A DNA stretch of 64,000 nt from Calliopum simillimum (lineage: Eukaryota > Arthropoda > Insecta > Diptera > Lauxaniidae), in contig OX638368.1 in NCBI GenBank assembly GCA_951812925.1, positions 72,698,422-72,762,421 of the forward strand, written 5' to 3'. Shown piece after piece: positions 21,450 to 33,233 of the stretch (positions are counted from its first letter, which is position 1; each line of letters begins with the position of its first letter). The notes beneath the pieces were generated by a model. That model was not told the DNA's origin, ran no database searches, and saw only the letters and a program-made list of their open reading frames with translations. Made by a program: the position numbers and the translations under genes.

Positions 21450-22774
21450 GCCCAGGAAAATAAGACGAAAAAAAGCTTCAGTGCGAAAAAATTCCCAGTG
21501 AAAATTTTTCACCGGAATTGTCTTTATCTATGCATGATACACAAACTGCGAAAAGTCCATTGCAAAGTCGTGTGCGCATAAAAAGTTATTCGGACTCAAA
21601 GGTCGCTAAAATCAGTTTTTTGCAAATATCTCGCTAATGCTAACTTTTACAGAAAAATGTTGGTCTCCAATTTTGTAGCACAGGAAATTTCCTACAAAAG
21701 TAAGTTAAAAATATTTGCATACGACTTCTAGTTTAGGAGATCACCCAATTTAAAAAGTTGTTAACAGTTATGATATGAAATACTACCTATGAGTTCATAT
21801 TCAAATTTCTTACTTTTTAAATTGCAATAACTCTTCAATGAGAAGTTGTACAAACAAAATTAAAATGCTGTTTGAAAGATAATTTGATTTTCTATATACC
21901 GTACAAAATTTTTTTTTCGAACGGCTCATGACCTTAAAAATATTCTTAAATAACTGTTAAGGCTTCGAAATTACTGGTTTTTTAAGGATATCTGCGAATT
22001 TATAAGTACTACGATAAAAAGTAATGGGACCAAATTTGTAGAGAATTACAAGATCTACAAAAAATAAGCGATATGTGTACACATAGAAGTAACCGTATAG
22101 AAGATATTCAATAGAAACCGGTTTTTTGGCATTTTAAGGGTTTTTTTTTCCAAACGGTTACTTCTATGTGTACACATATCGCTTATTTTTTGTAGAACTT
22201 GTAATTTTCTACAAATTTGGTCCCATTACTTTTTATCGTAGTACTTACCAATTCGCAGATATCCTTAAAAAACCAGTAATTTCGAAGCCTTAACAGTTAT
22301 TCAAGAATATTTTTAAGGTCATGAGCCGTTCGTTGTACGGTATATAAAAAATCAAATTATCTTTCAAACGGCATTTTAATTTTGTTTGTATAACTTCTTA
22401 TTGAAGAGTTATTGCAATTTAAAAAGTAAGATATTTTAATACGAACTCATAGAAAGTATTTCATATCATAACTGTTAACAACTTTTTAAATTGGGTGATC
22501 ACCAGAATTCGTACGCAAATACTTTTAACGTACTTTTGTAGGAAATTTCCTGTGCTACAAAATTGGAGACCAACATTTTTCTGTAAAATTTAGCATTAGC
22601 GAGATATTTGCAAAAATCTGATTTTAGCGACCTTTGAGCCTTAATAACTTTTTATGCGCACACGACTTTGCAATGGACTTTTCACAATTTGTGTATCATG
22701 CATAAATAAAGATAATTCCAGTGAAAAAATTCCACTGGGAATTTTTTCGCAGAAAATGTCTTATTTTCCTGGGC
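21450..22774. mobile_element. Fold-back element X1, 1325 bp, TA duplication
   Basis: This is a near-complete palindrome with ends GCCCAGGAAAATAAGACG, flanked by TA (21448-21449, 22775-22776) and centred near 22112. Arms of about 650 bp pair throughout and include CTATGTGTACACATATCGC near the centre. There is no coding frame. The repeated words GCGAGATATTTGC and GATATCC give it the texture seen in X2, H and P. A transcript would form a very long hairpin. Confidence 0.85.
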
Positions 22775-22980
22775 TATTATATGTACATATAAAACAACAT
22801 TTCAATTGTAATTTATTCTTGGATTATATATTTTTTATACCATTTTCAAATTTTATTGACAGTTTTGCTTTTGAAACAACAATTTCTATTTATAAACTTT
22901 CAACAACTTTTCGTTTTTGAAACAAAAATTTCCGCTCTTAAACTTTCAACAGTTTTTACTTGGATTAAAAATTTTTCATT

Positions 22981-24958
22981 AGCTTTGTTCGCGTTCAAAA
23001 AATTGTCAACTATTAGCTTTGTTCGCGTTCAAAAAATTGTCAACTATTGTTAACAATTTTTGCCTTAAAAGCGTTTTTGTACACAAAAAATTTTAAAATG
23101 AGAGCGAAAAAAATATGGCTTCCCATTTCCCCTCCAAACAATTTTTAACAAAAATTTTAACAACAAAATTTCATGAGGCAAAAATTGTTCCAAGTGTCAA
23201 ATAAATTAAAATAAAATAAATTGAATTTCAAAAATATTTCAAAATTCTGACAAAAAATTGGAAGACTTGAAATATTTTGAATTCTAATGAATAGTTTTGG
23301 AACTTTAGTACAGCAATATTTAGCCAATAAAATTATCTTCCAAATGTTATGCATTTTGCTCGAATTGACCTATAGGTTCGCTAAAAAAATAGGTTTTAAT
23401 AAAACAAGAATTCTGGGCTGGCAGCAATTCTGTGTCTTAAGGGGAATAGTATAGGAAATTATAAAATAAATGCTAATTTTACAATACGGATTTATTTGTT
23501 CTATCATAGATTTTTTTTATTTTAATATAAAACCAATGGGAAAAATATCGAAATTAACAAACTGGTGGTGTTTAGAAATAATTTAGACACAACTTGAAAG
23601 TTTAAATTCTTTAATTATGCACTATTACAAACTATTTCGGAAGGATTTACCATGGTTTCCTAGTAATACCTTATTAAAGAATTTGATTAAGAGTTTGTGA
23701 CTTTCGCTATGCATTTATATTTGGCGATGAGGTTGAACGGATTTAGGAATCGGTACTATTGTATCAGATCAAAAACTACTGACACAAAAATAACAATACA
23801 CAAAAAATGCGGTGGTCCTTTTAACAGTTCAGTATTATTTTATAGAGATTATCTTGCTTGGCCCGTTTCCATTTTTTACGTAAGCGCATATTTTTTTGAA
23901 ACTCCTTTGCCTCCATAAAATAATTAATTTGAAATTTGCACAAACTCATATCAGAGGCATAAATTCTGGAGGTGCATGATCATATAATTAAATGAGAGGC
24001 ACTTAAAAAACTAATGTGGGTTTGTTTGATATTATGATTTTTTGAGATAAAATGGCTTCTGTGCAAAATTTAACTGACGATTCACTTTCATTCCAGTCTA
24101 TAGCTCTCTCGTTCAAAGGATCCTTAAGATACAGGAGTGTTCCAGAATACTTGCGATTTCAGTCACTTTTCGCTTTGAAACTTTTTTGATGAAAACGGTT
24201 AGATACAATATTTTAGTGATGAGCAAACCAAGACCATAGCAGTCTTGACCGAGACCATAGTAGTCTTGATCTTGGTCTTAAAATTATATCAGCGTCTTGG
24301 TCTCGAAAAAATTATCAAGACCAAGACAAAGACTAATTTTGATCATCACTAAATTACAAGCTCTATGAAGAATATGGATTTATGTGTACGGAAAAATTAA
24401 CGTATATCATTAAAAATCCGCAAAACCGCAAAAAATTCTCTTAGTTGGTTATTTTTGGTTAACAAATAAAGTTATTATTTATGGAGTATAAGATTTCGAA
24501 CCAAACGGATCCATTTCATCGTTTTCATCAAAAAACTTTCGAATTGAAAAGTTATTGAAACCGATCGGATTCTGCAGCAGGCCTAATAATTTACCTTTTG
24601 AACATTTCGTTCGATTATATCAGTGGCAATAAGGAAAAACAGCTAAGTAAATATTCGATAAAAAAGCAACATAAATTCAATACATATAAAACAAAATTTA
24701 AACTGCTTTGTTTTCTAATCAAAAATCGGGTTAAGCAGTTTTTCCTTCCAGCCACAGATATGACTCTGTTGTTATCATAGAAAGAAAAAAAAATTATATT
24801 GAATATACGAGTATTCCAAAGGCAGTTAGCCCCTTAATTTCTAACAATTTTTAACAATTTTTCGTTTTCGTACTTTTGTAGTTTTTTGTTTTTGAGAGTT
24901 AATTCTACTTACTCTCTGAAATTTTCTTGTTAACAATTTTTTGAACGCGAACAAAGCT
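22981..24958. mobile_element. TIR element Z, 1978 bp, TSD ATT
   Basis: The ends read AGCTTTGTTCGCGTTCAAAA inward and the target ATT is duplicated (22978-22980, 24959-24961); the empty site is in Y1 near 8550-8570. The left end is present twice in tandem (34-bp unit at 22981-23014 and 23015-23048). The interior holds no convincing transposase. At 24215-24355 it contains an iteration of AGACCA/TCTTGGTC words in both orientations. A three-base duplication would suit PIF/Harbinger, but no coding evidence supports that. Confidence 0.75.
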
Positions 24959-25085
24959 ATTTTATTTAATAAACAACAGTTTCATTTTTGAAACAAGAGT
25001 AAAAGTTGTTGGGAAGATTTTAACCAACAAAAATACTTGAATCAAAACATAAAGTTGTTGGAAATACAATTTTTTTTCCTGAGTG

Positions 25086-25257
25086 TATAAATACAAAAAA
25101 TAAGTATGTATGTATTAACGAAGCAAACATCTTCTACTTCAGGTTTTATAAAAACCCAATTTAATGGTGAAACTGTTCTCAAATAACTGATCTTGTATGA
25201 AGTATAGCTAATTACTTCTACAATATCTGTTCGCCCATTTTTTAGTGGCATACCATA
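25086..25257. other. Short spacer between Y2 and E
   Basis: About 170 bp of AT-rich sequence with no recognised feature. Confidence 0.4.
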
Positions 25258-26524
25258 CACAGAACGAAAAACTTGTGAAAATTCACCAAATAATCGAGTA
25301 TAATTTGCCTAAAAACTTAAGGCTATATGCTCTAGCTAAGTTTTTAGGCAATGTTACAAACTAAACTTAGGTAAAACTTATGTAAATTTTACTCAGGCAA
25401 TTTACATAAGATACTTAGGTAAAATACCAAAGATACTTAGGTAAATTCCCAAAGCTGCTACCGAAATTAACTTAGGAAATATTACCTTTTTTTGCCTAAG
25501 TTTCTTAGGTGTTATTCCTATACGTCTATACTTTTGTAAAATATCTTAAAATGACAACTAAAAACTATTTATTTTATATATTATCATTTCATTTATTTTT
25601 ATTGTACATATCAGCGTTCAAACGAAATTTATCCAACAAGTTTTCAATCATATATTAATGGACCACCAGAATCTTCGGAACAAACACCCAATTAGCAACA
25701 TACAATATGTCCTTGAGTACCCTTCCTGAAAAAATGTTCCTCAAACATCGAAATTTACATAAATTACATCAGCCGCCACTGATCAATTCTGTAAAAAATT
25801 TAAAAGTCGAAAATTATATTCATGTAGATATGTTATATGGACGTTCATTGATAGTGGTGCAAGACCATTTAATGGCAAAATGTCATAATATGAATTGGCT
25901 GGCATTTTATTAGAATCAATAAACCAAGGATCTGTTTCCACAGAAAGTTCAGTTTATTGTTTAGAATTGATGACATTAATTTGAAAGAAATATTTTGGTC
26001 AAACAGTTGACTATTACGCACATTATTTTCAATAGCCAGTAATGTTCCATTCAGACTTTTGGCTATAATTTTCCATTGACATAGCATATATGTATTTTAA
26101 AAAAATTTATGTTATGTACATATATGTACATATGTATCTCATGTGTACCCACCTGTATTATGTGACTTCCCCCGACAACAGTGCATTGTCAGGCTTTGCT
26201 GGATTATTTTAAAATTTTCAGTATCTTTATTTTCCATTTCATTGCCATGGCTTGAAAAAATTTTTATGATGTCAAAACTAAATAAAATAAAATCACGCAA
26301 ATGAAATTATGAGATTTCAAAAAATACAACTTAGGAGAATCGCCGAAGTTTTTAGTTAAATATTACCTAAGTTCTTCGATAAATTGCTTTACAAAACTTA
26401 GGCAAAACACCTAAGTTTTTTTAGGTAAAATGCCTAGGTAATATAATAAAGTTTTTTGAATTCCACACAAAAATTTTTATCTAAGAAAACTTAGGTAAAT
26501 TTATAATAGTTTTTTCGTTCTGTG
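25258..26524. mobile_element. TIR element E with reiterated CTTAGGTAAA words
   Basis: The ends read CACAGAACGAAAAA inward and a TA-type duplication is likely. The first 270 bp and last 200 bp reiterate ACTTAGGTAAA, AAGTTTTTAGGCAA and variants at least a dozen times in both orientations. The central 700 bp is different in texture and carries a serine-protease-like stretch on the minus strand. The layout suggests a non-autonomous transposon that has captured foreign sequence. Confidence 0.65.
25620..26090 (-). pseudogene. Serine-protease (S1-like) fragment inside E
   Basis: In one minus-strand frame 25690-25620 reads GVCSEDSGGPLIYD, a stop, KLVG, a stop, then ISF. DSGGPL is the active-site Ser box of chymotrypsin-like proteases, and it is normally followed at this distance by a K/LVG(I/V)S strand, as seen. 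Upstream to about 26087 a 72-codon frame runs in the same direction but shows no certain His or Asp box. Several stops prove it is dead. If real, it is a captured or retained host exon; a chance match is possible because only about 20 residues are diagnostic. Confidence 0.5.
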
Positions 26525-26574
26525 TATCTTTAAAAAGATAAAACTAGAAAATCTTATAAAATACACAAACACAT

Positions 26575-26998
26575 ATGTATGAACAAACGTCAAATGTGCC
26601 TCTTCGGCAAAAGTCAAATGTGCCCCAAAATCTCTTGAAGAATTAAAAATATTTTAAAATTTAAGCTATTTGACCTTGATAAAAACCAATTTTGTTCTAT
26701 TAATAATAATGGTTAGTGCTACCAAATTTTCATACTTACTTTTAAAAATCAATATATGTAACTTTATTTGCAAAACCCTTACGACAAGATGCCGAAAATT
26801 ACAAGAAAAAACACAAAAAATTAAAAAAGCGTATTAGCGCGGGAGTTGTAAAAGAACTGCCAAAGTTTATACGTTGCTTCCACTCTAATTAGTTATGTTT
26901 CTGCATTTCAGGTTTTATGTTCGAAAGGCGTGTTCACACCGAAAATGGCAAAGTCAAATGTGCCCCGGTGTAAAATGTACCCCATCTTACCCTAATGC
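26575..26998. mobile_element. Pogo-like MITE relic (U)
   Basis: The right end reads GTACCCCATCTTACCCTA, close to the ends of F and S. The word GTCAAATGTGCCCC occurs three times near both edges. A degenerate start MPKITRKNTKN lies near 26790, of the basic N-terminal type seen in pogo-like transposases. The left terminus could not be fixed. Confidence 0.45.
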
Positions 26999-27787
26999 AT
27001 TTTGTTTCATTCAAATAACTTCTGTACTTTTCTTTGTTTTGATCATAATCTTAATCGATACGTGACATTATGAACGTGACTTTACTTCCATTAAGATTCA
27101 ATAGGGTAATGATTTTTTTTATTTATGTTTATTTTTTAGCAAGATTGATTTAAGCCAAATTCAGTTTTGTTAGCGAAAAAGTCTTGCATGCTATTGTAGT
27201 GGCATTTGTGAAATTTACTCATCTGACAACTGCAATACTCTTATTACTTTTTTACGCATTATTCTTAACTTTTAAGCATTTCTTGTCTTTGGTGACCACT
27301 AGTGAAATTTTATGTAGATATTGCAAACAGAAACTAGCTTATTGGGCTGATTTTTGTTTTCGCATTGTGTTTATACTTTTAATGAATGCCTCTAAACTGG
27401 GCTGACCAATTTTTAATCGTCCAATGCGGGACAGGGAAAATTTATTTTTTTATACTTAAGAAAAAACGTATTTTCTTTTAAACACGAGTAATTTGAATAT
27501 ACATGCCACTTCTATTTCTGTTCCTACAAAAACCTTTTTATAAACCAACATGAATGTTTCACTAAAAATATTATAGGTTAAAATAAAAAAAAAAATAAGC
27601 AAATGAGTTACAGCGTCTTCAAGAAATGTTCTTTGTTTTTTTTTTTTATTTCTTTATTTGTGTTTTTTGACCTTATCGTAAGGTTTTTTATTTATTGATT
27701 AAGTTTCCTTAGTGGTTCATTGATCGTTCATTTAGAAAGGAATGAAAATAAAAAAAGGAAAGCATCACTTGTTATTCATTTCACTAG
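26999..27787. other. AT-rich spacer
   Basis: A 73-codon frame at 27184-27405 is hydrophobic but has no recognisable domain, and I treat it as chance. Near 27415-27450 a GCTGACCAATTTT...GGGACAG stretch weakly resembles 848-880. Confidence 0.4.
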
Positions 27788-28499
27788 TAAAGGGTTTTTC
27801 AATAGGGATGATATGATTTTTAAGTGACGTTTCGGCCATTTGTAATAAGTATGTCATGATCTGTCATTTTTTTTTTCAATGTATTCAGTCAAGAATGATA
27901 AAATAAAGATTGCGACATCAGACGCATGAAATTTGATATGTTCTTCACTGACGTCATCTTAAACTCGTTCCCATTGGTGAAATTTTAAGCAGCTCAAATT
28001 ATAAAATTATGTGAAGAGCATAACAGTGGAACAAATTGATTTATATCTGTACTATTTGATAGTATGTACAGGATGTAACGTTTATATTTTGTTTTTATTC
28101 TCGCGTGTAACTTCACAAGGAAATTTACAATGATGCAAGAAACGATGATTACGGAAACTTTGGAGATTCTTTTTATATTAAAGTAAATTTATTTTGGATA
28201 AATTTTTACCCTATATGGTATATTATATAAGCACATTATTATCGCATCATCCTATTCTAACAATGGCGGTATTGTTAGAGTATACAGAGTGTATGACTGA
28301 CATGAGCTGCACGTTACCCATTTTAAATTATTCTATTATTATTTTTAAGTTTTCAATTTTGATGTGAAAGGAACATTTTGTATCCTGTTTAGTCTTCTTC
28401 TTTCGAAAAAGTCATTTCAGCTCTTAATTTGGTCCGACTTATTTAAAAATCTGTAAAAAATAGTAATTTATTATTTTTTCAGAACCTATTTTACCAAGC

Positions 28500-29385
28500 A
28501 AACACAGAGGTATATAGGGAGAGTTCATAAACCTCTTGATCAGCATCTTTTCCTGAGTCAATGTAGCCATGTCCGTCCGTATGTTGAAATTATTTCACTG
28601 GAAAACAGAGCAAGATAATTCAGTGAAACTTTATACTTTGCCGGCATTGCGAAATTAAGCTCGGATGAATAAAAGCAAAAATTTAAGATAACACAGTCCT
28701 GCGATGAAAAAAAGTATAAGATCAGAGTAGGTGATTTTTATAGACTTCTGCTTGCTGAATCCGAATATGACCTCCGATTTGCTCCATCACGTCTGAGAAC
28801 CGAGTTATCCTTGATTTAAAGTGCATAAAACGCCATTTTCAAACATATGGCGTACATCCTTAAAGTAGTCTAGTTCACTTTTGACAGCGGCACTGAATAG
28901 CCCTAAGCTTTTTCTTTAAAGCGTATTTATAACTTTTCCAATTGGATGATTAGTTTCAGAGATATTATCCATTGAAGTAAAGTTATACAAATTGAATATA
29001 GTCCTTAACAGGGATTAGCGATACCTTTACTTCAATCAATGATATCTCGGAAACTATTGATTAATTGAAAAAGTTAAAAATACGCTTTAAAGAGGAAGCT
29101 CAGGGCTATTCAATGTCGCTGTCAATAGTGAACTAGACTACTTTGACTTTGAAATAAGTGGTTTTAAACATATATTTTAAAGAGAGTTCTGAACAAAAAC
29201 ATAGTAAGCTAGAAAAGCCTTCCTATGTTTAATTTTCCAAACGTTGTAGAGCATGAGTTATTTCAGATAATGCAACCAAAGTTCACACAGAACGGATGAA
29301 TAGTCGGTCCAAGCTCTGAATAAATACTGGGTATATTCTGACTGTAAGGCGCTGCACCTCCTACACTTGCGTATGGTTCGAAATT
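28500..29385 (+). mobile_element. Degenerate DINE-1/Helitron-like copy inside M
   Basis: CTCTTGATCAGCATC, GTAGCCATGTCCGTCCG, AAGATAATTCAGTGAAA and, after an inserted palindrome, ATGCAACCAAAGTTCACAC and AAGCTCTGAATAAA follow the order of the better copies at 38137 and 63294. Identity is clearly lower, so this is an old copy. Confidence 0.6.
28858..29155. repeat. Small fold-back, about 300 bp
   Basis: The left arm from AAAGTAGTCTAGTTCACT and the right arm ending AGTGAACTAGACTACTTT pair over about 130 bp each, with about 25 bp of loop near 29000. It sits inside the degenerate DINE-like copy, and both contain ATATCTC/GAGATAT words. No ORF. Confidence 0.7.
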
Positions 29386-30004
29386 ATCCACAAAATGTAT
29401 GTCTAAATATGTATCTACGTTTTTTTGCGTCTGTCCTGGCATCAACTGCCCACTGTACACTTCATTTCACACAAAATGTTTTTTAAAGTTTTTGTTTGTT
29501 TTACACTTCACAGGCACTTTTTTGAGTTATTAATATGTTTAAATAATTTTTTTTTACTGAAAGTAAAAGGCTTCTAAAATCGCTTAAAACTCGTAAAAAC
29601 CGTTTTAGCGAAAAACATAAAATTTATGATTGTCAAATTATTTTGACACAGGCTCTCTCAAAATATTCAATGTAGAGTTGCCACAACTCAAAATATTAAG
29701 ATTTTTTCTTTAAGATTTTTGAAAAGGCAAGATTGTTTTTTAATTTTTAGCTTAAATAGGCACATTAAACATTTATTTATAAATGAATAACAATATTTAG
29801 GCACAAAATATAAACATATATAATGAATTCCATTTTTTGGTAATACAAAAAGAAACGTACAAAAGAATAAAAATTCATTGTTCTTATAGGGCATTCGTTG
29901 GCAACCTTGGAAGTTCAACACGGACGTCATTTTACTCTTTAAACTGCGGATGGCGCAATCTGTATTTTATCATTCTTTGTATTCAGTAATGTTTACAATT
30001 TCAT

Positions 30005-30712
30005 CATGGAGAGATATACGCAAGAACAACGTTTACAAATTATTTAATTTTATTATCAAAAAAATCGTTCTCGAATTGCAGCTTTTCGTGCGCTTTTGCC
30101 ATTTTATCGTCGTAATAATCGCCAAGTGTGCTCGCTATTCGTCGATTTGTTGAAAATTTCGAGGGTACATTTTCTTTACATAATGTTCAAGTTCCAATAA
30201 GATGAAGAACCGCTCGAAGTAAAAAAAATATTGCTGCCGTTCAGGCAAGTGTTGCTGAAGACCACAATTTTTCGATTTCAAGACGTTAAAAACAATTGGG
30301 ACTGTCTCAAATCACAACCTGGCGGATTTTGAGAAAGGATTTGGGCTTGCATCCGTATAAAATTGTTCTCACTTAAGAACTGATGCCATTGGACCACACA
30401 GCAACTGCATCAATTGAATTATTGCGAGAAAAGTTTGGAGATTCGATTATTTCAAGAAATTTTGACATTGAATGGCCTTCAAGAAGTTGTTATTTAACAC
30501 CATGGGACTATTTCTTGTGGGATTATTTGAAGTCATTGGTCTTTAGCAATAAACCAGACTCTCTTCAAGCTTTACAAGTCAATATTGAACGTGCTATTCA
30601 TGACATACGACTTGATTTAGTGGAAAAAGTGCTCATAAAGTGGGTTCATCGAATTAGTTCCTGCAGAAGAAGTCGTGGAGGTCATTTGAATGACGATTTA
30701 TTCAGAACTTAA
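30005..30712 (+). pseudogene. Mariner-superfamily transposase of M
   Basis: From ATG 30005 the frame reads MERYTQEQRLQII, then a stop, then a degenerate helix-turn-helix region. After several phase changes the region near 30300 corresponds to a WRILRKDLGLHPYK-like segment. The last 109 codons are open (30383-30712): LDHTATASIELLREKFG, WPSRSCYLTPWDYFLWDYL and the end GGHLNDDLFRT. The TPWDYFLW box is where this lineage has its third catalytic Asp. The second catalytic region before it is deleted. The type matches transposases often labelled Tc3-like or mariner in fly annotations. Confidence 0.75.
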
Positions 30713-31152
30713 TTGTATCGATTGTACTTCACATTAAATAAAAAACATTTCAATTTTCTTAACAATTAGTGTGTTTTTTTTTTAAGGAAATCATATCACT
30801 CTCATTGGAAAACCCGTTATGTATGCATGAACTGCTGACAGAGAGGGACAAATGCTAAGTTTATAATGAAAATTAAAGTAAAAAGGAGTACAATAATGCA
30901 GGTGTTGCCAGCTATTTTTTATTGCGAAAAGTGTTCAATGGATAACATGATATACCATTAACAACTATTTCATTTGATTTTGCACAATTTTATTGAAATT
31001 CAAATTTGGTTTGCAATATTCCTAATAAAAGATTCATATTATAGAAAAAATCAAAATTTCGAAGCTCAACCATCAATCGATTCGCAATAAATAACTTAAT
31101 TTTCGACTTTACTAATTCAAAGTTACTCGTCTATAATTTTTTCATGTAAAAA

Positions 31153-31640
31153 CTAGTAACGGTGTTACCTTTGGCCTGGCCAAACATTAAATACTCTACA
31201 CAGCAGTATTTTGAAAATTTTGCTTATATGGGAGGTGCCACGCCCTCTTGTCCGAATTCACCCAGATTTTTCTCAGAGTTTGCATTTATAGTTCATAGTG
31301 TTTGAGTGAAATTTGGTTGGATTATCTCAAAAAATGTTTTCAGTATAGTATTTATGTGTATTTGGTTGCATTATCGTGAAAAATACTCCAAAAGTTGCAT
31401 TTTGAATATATTTTTTGTATGGGCGGTAGGCATGTCCGTTGACCCAAGCTAACTTTGACGACGGAGGCTGTGTTCCAAATTTCATTGAATTATTTTGCTT
31501 AGTTTATCCCAGCCAGCCAGACAGACGGAAATGGCTATGTCAACTCAGGAGGTGACGCTGATCAAGAATATAAGTATTTTTCTGTCACGCCTCCTTCTCA
31601 GCGTTACAAACGGAATCTATCATCGGGTACATAATGCCTT
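31153..31640 (-). mobile_element. DINE-1/Helitron-like element, 5'-degenerate
   Basis: On the plus strand it starts ACTAGTAACGGTG, the mirror of the CTAGT 3' end, followed by the terminal hairpin TTTGGCCTGGCCAAA. One unit of the internal GGAGGTGCCACGCCCTC repeat and the block with AGGTGACGCTGATCAAG come next. The 5' end past about 31636 is lost. Seven copies of this family occur in the window. Confidence 0.72.
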
Positions 31641-31789
31641 ACATCTACGTAAATTTTTAGGCATTATATTGGAGAGGAGAATCTTTTTATAAAAGTAAGT
31701 TTCATGAATTGCTAAACTGAAGAAAGCAAAAATATTATAGTAGATAAAAACCTTAAAAAAGCGCTCTGAAGCGCTTATTTGTAATGCGG

Positions 31790-31930
31790 CGGTAAGCGGC
31801 GCTCGTATCCGCAGGAGGATACGAACCTGTGACCGTCCGTGTCATAGATAGAAACATATTAATTTTACTTACAATTATAAACTCGTTAGACCTCTAGAGT
31901 CTAGACCATTAACCAATATGACGAAAAGAT
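31790..31930 (-). other. tRNA-like (SINE) sequence
   Basis: The minus strand has TGGTTAATGGTCTAGAC (A-box-like) and CAGGTTCGTATCC (B-box-like) about 85 bases apart, further than in an intronless tRNA. The GC-rich 31745-31830 stretch following it (AAGCGCTTCAGAGCGC hairpin) may be the SINE body. Confidence 0.45.
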
Positions 31931-31944
31931 ATAAAATTTGCATA

Positions 31945-33233
31945 CAGTAATCCCCGCTTATATGCATGCCGTTTATAACCATTTCTAGCTTATGCATCAA
32001 AACTTGTGGAATTTCATTTTGCCATTAAGATTTCTTAACATTTTTCTCTTTATATGCACTCGCTTAAGAGTGTTTCTTTGCGTTATCGTGGTAAAATGAT
32101 TTTTCGAAATTCCGAAAATTTTCAATATGGCGGCCATAGGATTTTAATGAAATTTTCAGGGTTTTTGTAGAAAAATATGAGCTTTTGAGAAATATCTTTT
32201 TTCTTATTCAAAGCCGATTTGAGGCTTGGAGCACCCTTCTTATTTTTTTTTAAATATTTTTATTTTAAAGTAAATTTTATTACAATTATTTTTCAACCCT
32301 CAAAATTGTGGTATGTATTATGGTTATCTAGTTATGAGTTTTTGAATTTGTATAATGTGTGTTTCATGAGTCGTTGGTGCGGGTGCGCTTCCATACAGGG
32401 CTGCCACCGTTCGGATGATGTTTTATCTTCAGTGAACTTTAGTGAAATTTTTCATAAATTTTTTTGTGGAATATTTTAACCCATTATAACCAAGTTTTTG
32501 GATAAAGGGGTCAAAAAAAACCATGAAAACGGGATATAATGGGTTAAGATGTTCTAAAAATTGTTCCTTGCTTGATTTCATATTAACTTTCTGGAACACA
32601 TTAACCTATTGTATCGCGTTTCTATGTGTTTTATTGACCCTTTTATGTGCGTGCGCTACCATACAGGGCTGCCACCGTTTTGCTTCTTGAGTAAACCTTA
32701 GTGAATTTTTTCATAAAACTTTTTTTGGAATATTTTAACCCATTATAACCAAGTTTTTGGATAAAAGGGTCAAAAAGACCCTTTAAAATAGATATAATGG
32801 GTTAATATGTTCTGAAAGGTTGACATGCAATCAAGCAAGGAACAATTTTTCAGAACATTTTAACCTATTGTATCCCGTTTTTATGGGTCTTTTTGACCCC
32901 TTTATCCAAAAGCTTGGTTATAGTGGGTTAAAATATTCCACAAAAAAATTTTATGAAAAATTTCACTAAAGTTTTCTGAAGATAAAATATCATCCGGACG
33001 GTGGCAGCCCTGTATGGTAGCGCACCCGCACCAACGACTCATGATAAACACAACATTATACAACTTCAAAAGCTCATAACTTGATAATCGTAAAACATAA
33101 CACAATTTTGAAGGTCGATAACGCAAAGAAACACTCTTATGCATTTCTCGGATATAAGCCTCAAAAAATCTAAAATTTGTTCCTCCTTTCACGCTTATAT
33201 GCACGCTAGTTGAAAAAAAATGTTAATGATTAC
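31945..33233. mobile_element. Palindromic element R, CAGTAATCCCCGC ends
   Basis: The left end CAGTAATCCCCGCTTATATG follows a TA at 31943-31944 and resembles the ends of Q (CAGTAGACCCCGCTTAATTG). The right end is imperfect (GATTACAG near 33226-33233). The interior pairs over long stretches: 32068-32090 with 33115-33136, and about 32290-32560 with about 32850-33110. A third partial copy of the CCATACAGGGCTGCCACCG unit lies at 32640-32820. No coding frame survives. Confidence 0.65.

Larger units (their letters stand above)
20725..25085. mobile_element. Non-coding repeat Y, copy 2 (split by X1 and Z)
   Basis: Apart from inserts X1 and Z this matches Y1 almost base for base from 5131 on, ending at the same CCTGAGTG. 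The left end lacks about 200 bp present in Y1, so the copy is 5'-truncated or its edge was replaced. It gives the empty site for the copia element, while Y1 gives the empty sites for X1 and Z. Confidence 0.75.
27790..30817 (+). mobile_element. Mariner-superfamily element M, decayed and interrupted
   Basis: The ends read AAGGGTTTTTCAATAGGGAT and, from the right, AACGGGTTTTCCAATGAGAG, with TA at 27788-27789 and 30818-30819. The transposase remnant occupies the right end (30005-30712). The left 1.7 kb is extra to a normal mariner and includes a degenerate DINE-like element and a small palindrome. A piece near 27885-27930 is the inverse of 29955-29990, so the left end may also carry an inverted duplication. 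Confidence 0.75.
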
